Below are positions 1 through 11,902 of a stretch of DNA of 64,000 nt, piece after piece. This stretch comes from Salvelinus alpinus (lineage: Eukaryota > Chordata > Actinopteri > Salmoniformes > Salmonidae). Where the stretch lies: positions 9,152,104 to 9,216,103 of the forward strand of contig NC_092092.1 in NCBI RefSeq assembly GCF_045679555.1, read 5' to 3'. The notes under the pieces are model-generated. The model saw only the letters and a list, made by a program, of their open reading frames with translations. It ran no database searches and was not told the origin of the DNA. A program made the translations under genes and the position numbers. Each line of letters opens with the position of its first letter. The first letter of the stretch is position 1.

Positions 1-245
1 ACATCTTTTATTGCATTATTACAACAACCATCCGTCTCAGAGCAGCTAGTACTGATTGCTCTGCCCCAGGCTTCACGACTGAGCGTGTGTGTCTGGCTGG
101 GGACAGTGCTGGGGACGAACCTCTGAATACCGTGTCCATGAGGGCCATTGCCTGCGGTGTGCGCTTCCCGGATGGTATTATGGCTGCATATCCTGCTCAC
201 CTGCACACCACTGATAGCTCGCCCTCCCGCCTTCTCTGCTCCTGC
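1..245. other. Unassigned sequence left of solo LTR
   Basis: No coding homology or repeat family was recognised. Short open frames here carry no known motif. Confidence 0.4.
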
Positions 246-626
246 TATCAAGGCACATCGCGAGACCCAAATGCAGACACAGGAGGCAGATGGTTGGAGT
301 CTTACAATGTTTATTAATCCAAAGGGGTAGGCAAGAGAAAGGTCATGGACAGGCAAAAAGTCCAGGAGGTACAGAGTGGCAGACAGGCTCATGGTCAAGG
401 CAGGCAGAATGGTCAGGCAGGTACAAAGTCCAGAAACGGGCAAGGGTCAAAACCGGGAGGACTAGAAAAAGCAGGCTACTGGGAAAGCCGCTGGTTAACT
501 TGGAAACATACAAGACGAACTGGCATAGAGAGACAGGAAACACAGGGATAAATACACTGGGGGAAATAAGCGACACCTGGAGTGGGTGGAGACAATCACA
601 AGGACAGGTGAAATCAGGGCGTGACA
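246..626 (-). mobile_element. Solo LTR, Ty3/Gypsy-type
   Basis: Read on the minus strand, the element starts TGTCACGCC at 626 and runs to 246. It contains a promoter- and poly(A)-like part, with ATTAATAAACATTG near 311-325 on the plus-strand coordinates. It is flanked by a perfect 5-bp direct repeat CCTGC at 241-245 and 627-631, the duplication size expected of a retroviral-type integrase. No internal gag-pol is present, so it is a solo LTR left by LTR-LTR recombination. Gypsy assignment rests on similarity to recalled salmonid LTRs. Confidence 0.75.
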
Positions 627-631
627 CCTGC

Positions 632-1745
632 TGCCCTAAGGAGTGATCTTCAAGTGTATCAATGCCGACACAGGTACGGAAGGAAGGAAGGAATGAAGGA
701 CATGAAAGGAATGAGAGTATTAGAAGGGAGGGAGCGAGGGAGGGTAAAGGGGTGTGTGGGGTGGAGTCAACGGATTTAGGAAGACAGGTTTATACAGTAT
801 GTTGAGAGGGATGGAAAAGATAAAGAAAGCAAAGGAATACACATTTTACTGCAATGGGTCTATTTTACCTTGTTCACTAGTCTTTCTAACACTCTCCACT
901 ATTGATGGTCTTTCCACTTAAATCTCTCAGAGTTTTCTGTCATTCTTACTCCCCTGTCAGTCCCCACAGGCCTCTGCAGGGGATACGTTGTTGGATGACT
1001 CTGTGATGTTCGCCAAGAAACCGCACGATATCGGCCAACCAGTGACACTGAGGGTGGTGGAGGACCTCTCACATGGCTTCATTGGCCTATCGGGACTCGC
1101 TAGGGAGATACAGGTAGCTTCAGACATCTCTGCGTAGAGCGAATCAGAGAGTACTGGCAAGCGACCAAAGTTTGAAAGGACCAATCATGGGGCTGGCCCA
1201 TCAAATGGAGGGGCCGAACAGATGCCTATAAAACCCAGGGGAAAAAACGAGTTTTATTGAGAAAAACTTTTACTTACTATAACTGAGTTAACATATGTGG
1301 TTGTCTTACCCAGCTACCTGAATCAACTAACTGTAAGTCGCTCTAAAATGTACATAATAACTTTGATCACTGTGAAATTCTGACAAGTGTGCTGAAATAT
1401 TTTATTTATACAAATATCTTGCATGTGAAATGTAATACTCAAGTTTAATGGTCGAATAATAACTTATTGTCAAGTTATACATGTTCTAAGTATTTGCCTT
1501 TTATGGAGCCTAGCAAATATCGGATAAAAATTGTAACACTGTAATAACGAGGCTCTTAAAACCTCTTTATACAGTGAATACTTTACATAAAGGTCAAACA
1601 AAAAGCTATACAGGCGCGCTAGAATGAAAAAGTGAAAGTGACGTATCGGATGCAAGGGTGCCTGAACTACGGATGCCGCTGGAGGGCAATATTTTCTCCC
1701 TGTTCCGCTTTTCCTTTCGTAAAAAAGGAGAGAGGGGCTGTAGCA
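632..1745. other. Region between solo LTR and cbx2 start codon
   Basis: Contains a purine-rich GGAA-type stretch (about 675-760), unassigned sequence, and presumably the cbx2 promoter and 5' UTR. No other gene was recognised. Confidence 0.4.
1227..1233 (+). promoter_or_regulatory. TATA-like motif upstream of cbx2 (candidate only)
   Basis: TATAAAA lies about 510 bases before the cbx2 ATG in otherwise unassigned sequence. Nothing else supports promoter function, and developmental chromatin genes often lack TATA boxes. Confidence 0.15.
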
Positions 1746-2948
1746 ATGGAGGGGGTAACTGTAGGGCACGTATTTGACGCCGAATGCATCCTCAACAAAC
1801 GTCCGCGAAAGGTATGAAATAACGTATCTTATCATAATTTGAAAACATGAGACCCTGTTCAATGGTTTAACTCTGTCCCAATCTTCTCCTTTGCAGGGGA
1901 AGTTTGAGTATTTGGTGAAGTGGAGAGGGTGGTCGTCCAAGTGAGTAGCTATTTAGCAAGCAGCTGGCTGAGCTAAACAATGACAACAATATATCCCTTG
2001 AGCCCCGGATTTCTTTCACATCCGTAATATTTACAATCGGAGAATATTCCCGTGTTTTTGGATAGACTGCGTGATGCATGGAAGAAAGACGATGGTGTTC
2101 GCCGTTTCTGTGCCTTGCTTTATTTTCTTTAGCCCGAGCAGTTTATGTTACGATGCCAAATCGGTATCCAGTAACGTGAGCAGGCATCACCCTACTACGG
2201 TAGCGAACTGTAGCAGCGGAAATATGGAACGCCCACTATTTGCATGCAGCCGTGCTTTCGTCGTGCTAGTTTACCAATAATGTTTCCATACTAAACCATC
2301 TTTGATGTAGCTGAATGTAAATCTCCGAGCTCCAGTTTCAGCCATTTAAATATACGCTAGCCCTAAACAATGAACAGCTACTCTCTCAATATTTGCTATT
2401 ATTCAGCAAATAGTCTTAATATTTTATTTAGACACAACGTGAATTCTGTTTTTTTTTTTTTTTATATGATGCGACTATATCTGACATTGTATCTGAAAAA
2501 GGCGATTTAAACTAGATCCACCTGAACAGAGAATTCATGGTTTGACATTATATGTGTAATGTCTCTCTACTGTGCTCTAATAAACTGTTAAAAAAATAAA
2601 TAATATCGGGTTTTCTTTACAGACATAACAGTTGGGAGCCTGAAGAGAATATCCTGGACCCCAGATTACTGGCTGCCTTCCACAAGAAGTGTGTTATTGA
2701 TATCATACTACAGTGGTTCAGTGGTTTGACAAGAACCCCTTCATAATTAATGTAGCTACATGGTGTATTAGAATTGCCCTGGTCAAATACATCCTTCTTC
2801 CAATCCTTGAAGCAATCACTTATATCTGACTTAACCAAATTGGTTAAATTAAATGTTCACTTATCCAGTTATTAGATCTGTAGTTCCTTCAAGTAAGGAA
2901 GGATGCATTTTTAAAGAGGGCAGAACATTGTCAGTGACTGTATCTGAC

Positions 2949-2990
<42 letters not shown>

Positions 2991-5008
2991 TGTGTGTCTG
3001 TGTGTCTGTGTGTCTGTGTCTGTGTCTGTGTGGTGTGTGTGTGTGTGTGTGATTTCTACAGAGCGCAAGAGAGAGAGCTACTCTTCCGTAAGAGAGGGAA
3101 GAGGCCAAGGGGACGTCCACGGAAAATTCTGGTAATCGTCACACTGTTGCTGCTATTGAAACATATAAGATTTAGTCACGACTCACTACAACAAATGCAG
3201 CAAATTCACTTCCTTTAGTCATGTTAATTATACTTGTAATGTCTTCTCAATGATTGAGCCATTATATTTACAACAGTAGCAGCAATCCATTTGTTTGTTT
3301 GAATGATGAATATAAAAACCTTCCTCTCTCTCTCCGTCTTTAGGAACCAGAGCCAACTGAAACCAAATCCGACCGCTCCTCCTCCTCCTCTTCATCCGGC
3401 CTGTCCTCCTCTCCCTCCTCCTCTTCCTCAGAAGAAGAAGAGGAAGACCACAGGAAGAAGGCCAAACCGGGTCCTCGCCTCCGCAACCTCTACCCCGTCC
3501 CCCAGAAGAGGCCCCAGATTGTTGTGGCCAAAAATGAGCCTGTCCTTAAAAAGCGCGGGAGAAAACCGCTGCTCCCCGAGCTGAGGGCTTTGAGACAGGC
3601 AAAGACCCGGCCGCCCCTCCCGCCCCCTTCTCCTTCTCGCCACCACCAGGTCCTCAGGCCCCCCCGCGAGCCCTTCAAAGAGGAACCCCGAGGGGGGGTG
3701 AAGAAGCCTCTACAGCCAGCCAGTTTCACCTACACTGGCCTGAGCTCCAGCCGGGGCTCCAGAGACGAGGTGGCACACCAGGTGGCTGCTGGAGGGGCCT
3801 TCTACCAGGCAGGGGTCTCCAAACCTGGGCCGCTGAACTCCATTTGGTCAGGTCGCTCCATGTCGACCAACACCCCCACCCCATCCTCTCCATCCTCCTC
3901 TTCCTCTCTCAGCAGACCTCTCCCGTCTTACAGTAAGGGCTGGTCAGATCTGAAGCGCTCCCTCTCTGTCTCCGACGCCGGCAGCAGCAATGGCAGAGCA
4001 GAAGGGCTCAAGGTGGCTTCCTCTCTAAAACCAGGGGTGTCTACATCCACATCACTCTGTCTCCACAGCTCCAAGACCTCCAGTGGGTGCGGGGGCTCTC
4101 CAACAGCATGTAGCCCAGCTCAGCGCTTCCCAGCTGGGCAGAGGAGGCAGCAGGAGGGCCTAGGAGGTCAGGCAGGGATGGTGGTTCAGCAGCAGGGAGC
4201 CAAGCCCCCCTCCTCTACCCCTCCCTCGGCCAGAGACCGCATCAGTCAGGCCCTCAGCCTCCGAGCTCTCAACCTGCAGAGCGTTAAAAAAATTGCGCCC
4301 TGCAATGGTCTCCAGGGAAATGGAACCTCCGGCACCACTGGAGTTGCAGTTTCGAGGTTGAGCCTGAGAAGCAGTGCCAGCCCGGCAGGAAAAAGAGCAG
4401 GGGGAAGCATTAAAGAGACACACACCACGTCTGGGCTGAACCAGGGCCTGGTCTCGGGAGGGTTAGGGGGAGGGGCACTGCACTCTGGAAGCGTGCCACC
4501 AGCCAGAGTGGAGAGGGGGGAGAGAGGGAAGGACACTGGGGTAGAGACGGAGAGAGAGATGGACAACAAGGGACCAGGGGGTGTAGGGAGGGGGAATGGA
4601 AGGGTGGAGAAAGGGGGGAGTGTACAGGCACAGGGAGGCGTGTCCACGGCCCGCAGAGGCAGAGCTAACGGGGGGAGACAGGAGGACAGGAAGTCAGGAC
4701 AGAGCCTTACCGTTAATGAGCGGAACTCCCGGAGCGGTGACAACTCCCGGACCCTTAACGAGCTCAGCACGGGTGACTCAGATGACACCAGCAGCAGCGA
4801 ATCAGAAGAGTGTGACTCCTCCCCCTATCCCGACAACAACAACAGGGCCCGCCTTGTCTCTATGGAGATGGAAACGGAGACGGACTGGCGGCCGGCGCGG
4901 AGCCTTCTAGAGCACGTGTTCGTCACGGATGTCACCGCCAACTTCGTCACGGTAACAGTGAAGGAGTCGCCGACCAGCGTGGGGTTCTTCAACGTCCGCA
5001 ATCACTAA
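1746..5008 (+). CDS. cbx2: Chromobox protein CBX2 (Polycomb PRC1 subunit), five coding exons
   Basis: Chromobox subunit of nuclear Polycomb repressive complex 1; the family reads H3K27me3 through its chromodomain and compacts chromatin. Coding exons: 1746-1811, 1897-1940, 2623-2688, 3062-3131 and 3344-5008. All introns are GT-AG and the frame is continuous, giving 636 residues plus stop. The chromodomain is about residues 8-58 ([33 protein letters not shown]), with cage aromatics F10, W31 and W34. An AT-hook KRPRGRPRK is at 72-80, a Ser-rich then acidic run follows, and a second hook-like KKRGRKP is at 151-157. A LNLQSVKK segment lies mid-protein. The C-terminal Polycomb box (about 596-636, [21 protein letters not shown]) is the RING1-binding region. 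The ATG at 1746 was chosen because it starts immediately before the chromodomain, as in CBX2 orthologs; an in-frame upstream ATG at 1632 is less likely. The protein is roughly 100 residues longer than mammalian CBX2, mainly in the low-complexity middle. The Polycomb box and AT-hook make CBX2 far more likely than CBX4, 6, 7 or 8. Confidence 0.95.
2952..3051 (+). repeat. (TG)n microsatellite in cbx2 intron 3, abutting exon 4 acceptor
   Basis: About 100 bases of interrupted TG/TCTG repeat end ten bases before exon 4 starts at 3062. The acceptor has only GATTTCTACAG between repeat and exon, so the usual polypyrimidine tract is largely replaced by TG repeat. Confidence 0.95.
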
Positions 5009-6120
5009 AGCCTGTCCGTGTATGTACAGGACGCCCATAGACACAGCCCATTTCCCCTCCCAATGGTTAAAGGGACATTACGCTTTTAAATCAAAGTTTT
5101 ACAGACATTTTCAGACCTCTAAAGTAGTCTAATGTCAAGATAAAACCCACTATAGCTGGATCTACACAAGCTATATTATGTGACACGGTTTCATTAGACT
5201 TTAGAGGTCTGAAAACATCTGACATTTTATTGATGAGTGAAATGTCTCTTCAAGGTAAGAATCTGGAGGGAGCTTAAACTCACTAAGCTGATCCTGTATC
5301 TGTGCCTAAGGGCAACCCATACCTGGAATAATAAGATACAACATAACATTAGGCTTGATTCCAAACCCATACCTGGTCCCTTTAGCCCATTGATTGCCCC
5401 TTTGAAGATTTGCAAAGATTGGATCTGAGACATAACAGTCAAGTAGGCTTGGGCCTGGTTCCATTTCTGCCTTCAACCCTTTCGCCTAGGTCCTTCACTT
5501 TTCAGCATATTTTTTCTTATACATATCCAGTCTTTTTAGATCTGCGAGGGGGAGTCAACAAGGGATAGGGGAAAGAGAATGTTTTGGTATTGGACCCTCG
5601 TCAATTGAAGACTTTTGTGAAGACATAGCTGTCTGTATAGCTATGCCAGCATATCCCATCTTACTTTGTATTCTCTTTGGACCAAAAGAGTCATGAATGT
5701 GAATTGTGTATTTTTAAAATCTGTTAAATTGTCTTCTGTCAGTCAGTATTTCTCTTGCACTACAGTATGTTATTGTAATATTTTAAGCCAATTATATTAG
5801 ACTGAAACATACCTACTCATCTCAAGCAGGCATGACATTTTTTTTTACAGTTATCTTCCAGTGTTATCCCTACCTACCTACCTGTGGCGAAGAACATTTG
5901 AATTGAATACAATCACAGTCATTGATAGTAAGAGCATCATAGGAGGTGGAGAAGTGTTTTTATTTAATTTATATTTGTACATATGTTTCTCTCCTGTTGA
6001 TATGAATATGTATCTGTAACTCTGGTGCTTATTATAGCTTCACAGCTTCAGAAACTCGTAGCCTGTGTGCCTCCTGCCATTTCTAAGGTATTGAAATAAA
6101 CCGTGAGTACTTGTAAAAGT
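5009..6120 (+). other. cbx2: cbx2 3' UTR (extent inferred)
   Basis: Non-coding sequence after the cbx2 stop. An AATAAA at 6095-6100 is a reasonable poly(A) signal, followed by a T-rich stretch. The UTR holds an imperfect inverted repeat at 5069-5254. The transcript end is inferred, not observed. Confidence 0.5.
5069..5254. repeat. Foldback (inverted repeat) in cbx2 3' UTR
   Basis: Arms 5069-5133 and 5192-5254 are imperfect reverse complements. The core TTCAGACCTCTAAAG at 5110-5124 pairs with CTTTAGAGGTCTGAA at 5199-5213. The loop is about 58 bases. It is either a short non-autonomous foldback element or a structured UTR segment. Confidence 0.75.
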
Positions 6121-6169
6121 GGGTGCTTAACCATACCAAAACGCTCTTGTTGTTGTTATTGTTAAATCA

Positions 6170-6370
6170 GTCAATCAAACGTATTTTATAAAGCCTGTTT
6201 TTACAGCAGCAGTTGTTACAAAGTGCTTTACGGTCACCCAGCCTAAACCCCAATGAGCAACCTTAGCAGAAGCAACAGCACAGCGGCTAGAAAAAAAACA
6301 AGGAAGAAACCAGGCACCGAGAGGTGGCCCATCTCCTGGCTGTGTTTTCGTGATTGGTAGGTGCATCTCT
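6170..6370. mobile_element. Dispersed salmonid repeat fragment
   Basis: The pattern (ATAAAGCC, CAAAGTGCTTTA, CCCAGCCTAAACCCC, GAAACCAGGC, GAGAGGTGGCC) matches a very common salmonid interspersed repeat recalled from many loci. It is degenerate, with no coding capacity, and its family name cannot be settled here. Confidence 0.5.
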
Positions 6371-6629
6371 GTGATCTGTACCAAATATGTACTATTATAT
6401 TGACAAGATATTCAAGTGAACGCTCTAAATGGAAATACATGTCTTTTTTTTCAAAGTTGACAAACTGCCACGTGTGTCCACTTACATAAGTACATTCGTA
6501 ACAACCTAACCATTATAAAACTTGTAGCAATAAAAAAAATGTGTAGACTAATTGACACTCATTGACTGCTGATTTTGGGTGGGGGAAAAAAAACTCTCGC
6601 TTTGCCTCTTCTCCACCTTTTCTTTTTTG

Positions 6630-8918
6630 CCTCCACCAAAACCCCTGAAATTTCCATCCCTAACTATAACATTTTCCGACAGTAGAGGATGCCTGGTCAT
6701 TCTTTAAAAGTGCCTCCCTCACCATCTTAAATAAGCATGCCCCTTTCAAAAAATGTAGAACCAGAAACAGATATAGCTCTTGGTTCACTCCAGACCTGAC
6801 TGCCCTTGACCAGCACAAAAACATCCTGTGGCGTTTGCATTAGCATCGAATAGCCCCCGTGATATGCAAATTTTCAGGGAAGTCAGGAACAAATATACAC
6901 AGGCAGTTAGGAAAGCTAAGGCTAGCTTATTCAAGCAGAAATTTGCATCCTGTAGCACAAACTCAAAAAAGTTCTTGGACACTGTAAAGTCTATGGAGAA
7001 TAAGAGTACCTCCTCCCACCTGCCCACTGCACTGAGACTAGGAAACACTGTCACCACCGATAAGTTCACTATAATTGAGAATTTCAATAAGAATTTTTCT
7101 ACGGCTGGCCATGCTTTCCACCTGGCTACCGCTACCCCGGTCAACAGCCCTGCACCCCCCGCAGCAACTCGCCCAAGCCTCCCCCATTTCTCCTTCACCC
7201 AAATCCAGATAGCTGATGTTCTTAAAGAACTGCAAAACCTGGACCCCTACAAATCAGCCGGGCTAGACAATCTGGACCCTCTCTTTCTAAAATTATCTGC
7301 CGCAATTGTTGCAACCCCTATTACTAGCCTGTTCAACCTCTCTTTCGTATCGTCTGAGATTCCCAAAGATTGGAAAGCTGCCGCGGTCATCCCCCTCTTC
7401 AAAGGGGGAGACACTCTAGACCCAAATTGCTACAGACCTATATCTATCCTACCCTGCCTTTCTAAGGTCTTCGAAAGCCAAGTCAACAAACAGATTACCG
7501 ACCACTTCGAATCCCACCGTACCTTCTCCGTTATGCAATCTGGTTTCAGAGCTGGTCATGGGTGCACCTCAGCCACGCTCAAGGTCCTTAACGATATCAT
7601 AACCGCCATCGATAAGAGACATTACTGTGCAGCTGTATTGATCGACCTGGCCAAGGCTTTCGACTCTGTCAATCACCACATTCTTCTTGGCAGACTCAAC
7701 AGCCTTGGTTTCTCAAATGATTGCCTCACCTGGTTCATCAACTACTTCTGGACACTGCGTTAACTAATCTCCAGACGAGCTTCAATGCCATACAACTGTC
7801 GTTCCATGGCCTCCAACTGCTCTTAAATTTCCAGTTAAAACTAAGGGCATGCTCTTCAACCGATCAGTGCCCGCACCTGCCCGCCCGTCAAGCATCACTA
7901 CTCTGGACGGTTCTGACTTAGAATATGTGGACAACTACAAATACCTAGGTGTCTGGCTAGACTGTAAACTCTCCTTCCAGACTCACATTAAGCATCTCCA
8001 ATCCAAAATTAAATCTAGAATCGGCTTCCTATTTCGCAACAAAGCATCCTTCACTCATGCAGCCAAACATACCCTCGTAAAACTGACCATCCTCCCGATC
8101 CTCGACTTTGGCGATGTCATCTATAAAATAGCCTCCAACACTCTACTCAACAAATTGGATGCAGTCTATCACAGTGCCACCCGTTTTGTCACCAAAGCCC
8201 CATATATTACCCACCACTGCGACCTGTACACTCTCATTGGCTGGCCATCGCTTCATACTCGTCGCCAAACCCACTGGCTCCAGGTCATCTACAAGTCTCT
8301 GCTAGGTAAAGACCCGCCTTATCTCAGCTCACTGGTCACCATAGCAGCACCCACCCATAGCACGCGCTCCAGCAGGTATATTTCATTGGTCACCCCCAAA
8401 GCCAATTCCTCCTTTGGCCGCCTCTCCTTCCAGTTCTCTGCTGCCAATGACTGGAACGAACTGCAAAAATCTCTGAAGCTGGAGACTCTTACCTACCTCA
8501 CTAGCTTTAAGCACCAACTGTTAGAGCATCTCACAGATCACTGCAGCTGTACATAGCTCATCTGTAAATAGCACATCCAATCTACCTCATCCCCATACTG
8601 TATTTATTTATCTTGCTCCTTTGCACCCCAGTATCTCTACTTGCACATTCATCTTCTGTACATCCTACCATTCCAGTGTTTAATTGCTATATTGTAATTA
8701 CTTCGCCACCACAGCCTTTTTATTGCCTTACCTCTCTTATCCTACCTCATTTGCACATGCTGTATATAGATTTTTCTACTGTATTATTGATTGTATTTGT
8801 TTATTCCATGTGTCGAACTGTTTTGCTTTATCTTGGCCAGGTCGCAGTTGCAAATGAGGACTTGTTCTCAACCTAGCCTACCTGGTTAAATAAAGGTGAA
8901 ATATATAAAATAAAATTC
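6630..8918 (+). mobile_element. LINE copy 1 (CR1/L2-type superfamily), internally deleted
   Basis: Plus-strand non-LTR retrotransposon fragment: remnant of the endonuclease start (about 6630-6685), reverse transcriptase region, and 3' UTR ending in a TTAAATAAAGGTGAAAT tail. It is the same family as the minus-strand copy at 43613-47640. Compared with that copy it lacks about 600 bp of endonuclease region (junction near 6683) and about 190 bp including the YADD box (junction near 7748), so it is dead. The clade call comes from RT style and tail; the subfamily is unresolved. Confidence 0.88.
6828..8556 (+). pseudogene. LINE reverse transcriptase relic (copy 1)
   Basis: An open frame at 6828-7763 carries RT landmarks KSAGLDNLDPLFLK, YRPISILPCLSKVFE, QSGFRAGHG and motif A (LIDLAKAFDSVNHH). 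It then runs into a deletion at about 7748 and a stop. A second frame (7849-8556) continues with YKYLGVWLDCKLSFQTHI, the thumb/C-terminal region. The catalytic YADD segment present in the sister copy is missing between them. No functional protein is expected. Confidence 0.88.
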
Positions 8919-9561
8919 TCTGTACACATCTTCCAAGTAGGTTGTTCCCCAGATGTTTGGAAGCACTGTTAAAAGTTACCAGCAGATGTCACTGTTGCAT
9001 GGCAATGTCACACCAAACCCCTGCATCTCCCAGTGCACGATATCATACCCAAGCAGTAGACCAAGGGATCCCATTTTGCTAGCAATTTTTTTCCACACGA
9101 CACCATCATGTCAAAAGAAATATGTAATCAACAGCCAATGTTTACTTTTTTAACTGGGGCTATCACAGTCTATCACAAATCAGTCTGACAGTATTTTGGG
9201 CAGCATTTCAATCTGAGGAGTATGGTTTAAAGTAACTGAATGGCATCAGAAAGGTATTGGGAAGTTCACAAGATCAGGCAATAATAATCTTCTGTGTAGA
9301 AAACAATACCATCATTAATGAAGTTATTCCCGCCCAGTCTGATTTAGTGCTTTGTCTTGTCCACTCGGTTCTAATGGCTTGTGGAAATAGTAGAGGGAAA
9401 CAGTATGTATGTATGTGTTCCTGAGAGTCTTACCTTTCAGTGATGGGGTCATAATATTTTGTAGCTTAAACCATTCAACAGATTCTCAGAACCTGCATCA
9501 CATTTCCAATGTGAAAAAGAAAGCATTGAACATTTTTGAAATTGCAAGGGGTGTGTAGACT
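8919..9561. other. Unassigned spacer
   Basis: No gene, SINE or TIR element was recognised. The last bases before 9562 run directly into the 21-bp array. Confidence 0.4.
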
Positions 9562-11876
9562 TTACCTAGACAACACAGTATATTAACTAGACAACACAGT
9601 ATATTGCCTAGACAACCCAGTATATTACCTACACAACCCAGTATATTACCTAGGCAACCCAGTATATTACCTAGGCAACCCAATATATTACCTAGACAAC
9701 CCAGTATAATACCTAGACAACCCAATATATTACCTAGACAACCCAGTATGTTACCTAGACAACACAATATATTACCTAGACAACATAGTATAATACCTAC
9801 ACAACCCAGTATATTACCTAGACAACACAATATATTACCTAGACAACACAGTATATTACCTAGACAACACAGTATATTACCTAGACAACACAGTATAATA
9901 CCTAGACAACACAGTATAATACCTAGACAACCCAGAATAATACCTGGACAACCCAGTATATTACCTAGACAACCCAGTATATTACCTAGACAACACAGTA
10001 TAATAACTCGACAACACAGTATAATACCTAGACAACACAGTATAATACCTAGACAACTCAGTATATTACCGAGACAACACAGTATATTACCTAGACAACA
10101 CAGTATATTACCTAGACAACACAGTATAATACCTAGACAACACAGTATAATACCTAGACAACACAGTATAATACCTAGACAACACAGTATAATACCTAGA
10201 CAACACAGTATAATACCTAGACAACACAGTATAATACAAAGACAACACAGTATAATACCTAGACAACACAGTATAATACCTAGACAACCCAGTATAATAC
10301 CTAGACAACACAGTATAATACCTAGACAACTCAGTATATTACCTAGACAACCCAGTATAATACCTAGACAACACAGTATAATACGAAGACAACACAGTAT
10401 AATACCTAGACAACCCAGTATATTGCCTAGACAACCCAGTATATTACCTACACAACCCAGTATATTACCTAGGCAACCCAGTATATTACCTAGGCAACCC
10501 AATATATTACCTAGACAACCCAGTATAATACCTAGACAACCCAATATATTACCTAGACAACCCAGTATGTTACCTAGACAACACAATATATTACCTAGAC
10601 AACATAGTATAATACCTACACAACCCAGTATATTACCTAGACAACACAATATATTACCTAGACAACACAGTATATTACCTAGACAACACAGTATATTACC
10701 TAGACAACACAGTATAATACCTAGACAACACAGTATAATACCTAGACAACCCAGAATAATACCTGGACAACCCAGTATATTACCTAGACAACCCAGTATA
10801 TTACCTAGACAACACAGTATAATAACTCGACAACACAGTATAATACCTAGACAACCCAGTATAATACCTAGACAACACAGTATAATACCTAGACAACTCA
10901 GTATAATACCTAGACAACACAGTATAATACAAAGACAACACAGTATAATACCTAGACAACCCAGTATAATACCTAGACAACACAGTATAATACCTAGACA
11001 ACACAGTATAATACCTAGACAACCCAGTATAATACCTAGACAACACAGTATAATACGAAGACAACACAGTATAATACCTAGACAACCCAGTATATTACCT
11101 AGACAACACAGTATATTACCTAGACAACACAGTATAATACCTAGACAACCCAGTATAATACCTAGACAACACAGATTATTACCTAGACAACCCAGTATAA
11201 TACCTAGACAACACAGTATAATACCTAGACAACACAGTATATTACCTAGACAACTCAGTATAATACCTAGACAACACAGTATATTACCTAGACAACACAG
11301 TATAATACCTAGACAACCCAGTATATTACCTAGACAACACAGTATAATACCTAGACAACACAGTATAATACCTAGACAACACAGTATATTACCTAGACAA
11401 CACAGTATATTACCTAGACAACACAGTATAATACCTAGACAACACAGTATAATACCTAGACAACACAATATATTACCTAGACAACACAGTATATTACCTA
11501 GACAACCCAATATATTACCTAGACAACACAGTATAATACCTAGAAAACACAGTATAATACCTAGACAACACAATATATTACCTAGACAACTCAGTATATT
11601 ACCTAGACAACCCAGTATATTACCTAGACAACCCAATATATTACCTAGACAACACAGTATAATACCTAGACAACTCAGTATATTACCTAGACAACCCAAT
11701 GTATTACCTAGACAACCCAATGTATTACCTAGACAACACAGTATAATACCTAGACAACCCAGTATAATACCTAGACAACCCAGTATATTACCTAGACAAC
11801 ACAATATATTACCTAGACAACACAATATATTACCTAGACAACACAGTATATTACCTAGACAACACAATATATTACC
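9562..11876. repeat. 21-bp minisatellite, block 1 (about 110 copies)
   Basis: Head-to-tail copies of a 21-base unit (CCTAGACAACACAGTATATTA and variants). Variants at a few positions (ACAC/ACCC, TATATT/TATAAT) form a higher-order pattern: the block starting near 9600 recurs 819 bases later (39 units), visible from the rare unit TATTGCCTAG at about 9603 and 10422. Because 21 is a multiple of three, several frames stay open for about 800 codons without coding significance. It ends in poly-C and CA repeat at 11876-11902. Confidence 0.97.
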
Positions 11877-11902
11877 CCCCCCCCCCCCCCACACACACAC
11901 AC

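Noticed and set aside
1326-1352. Possible SINE tail (CTGTAAGTCGCTCT)
   Set aside because: Too short and isolated to call; no head or box sequences nearby.
1632-1745. N-terminal extension of cbx2 from an in-frame ATG at 1632
   Set aside because: CBX2 proteins begin a few residues before the chromodomain; the extension has no family similarity.
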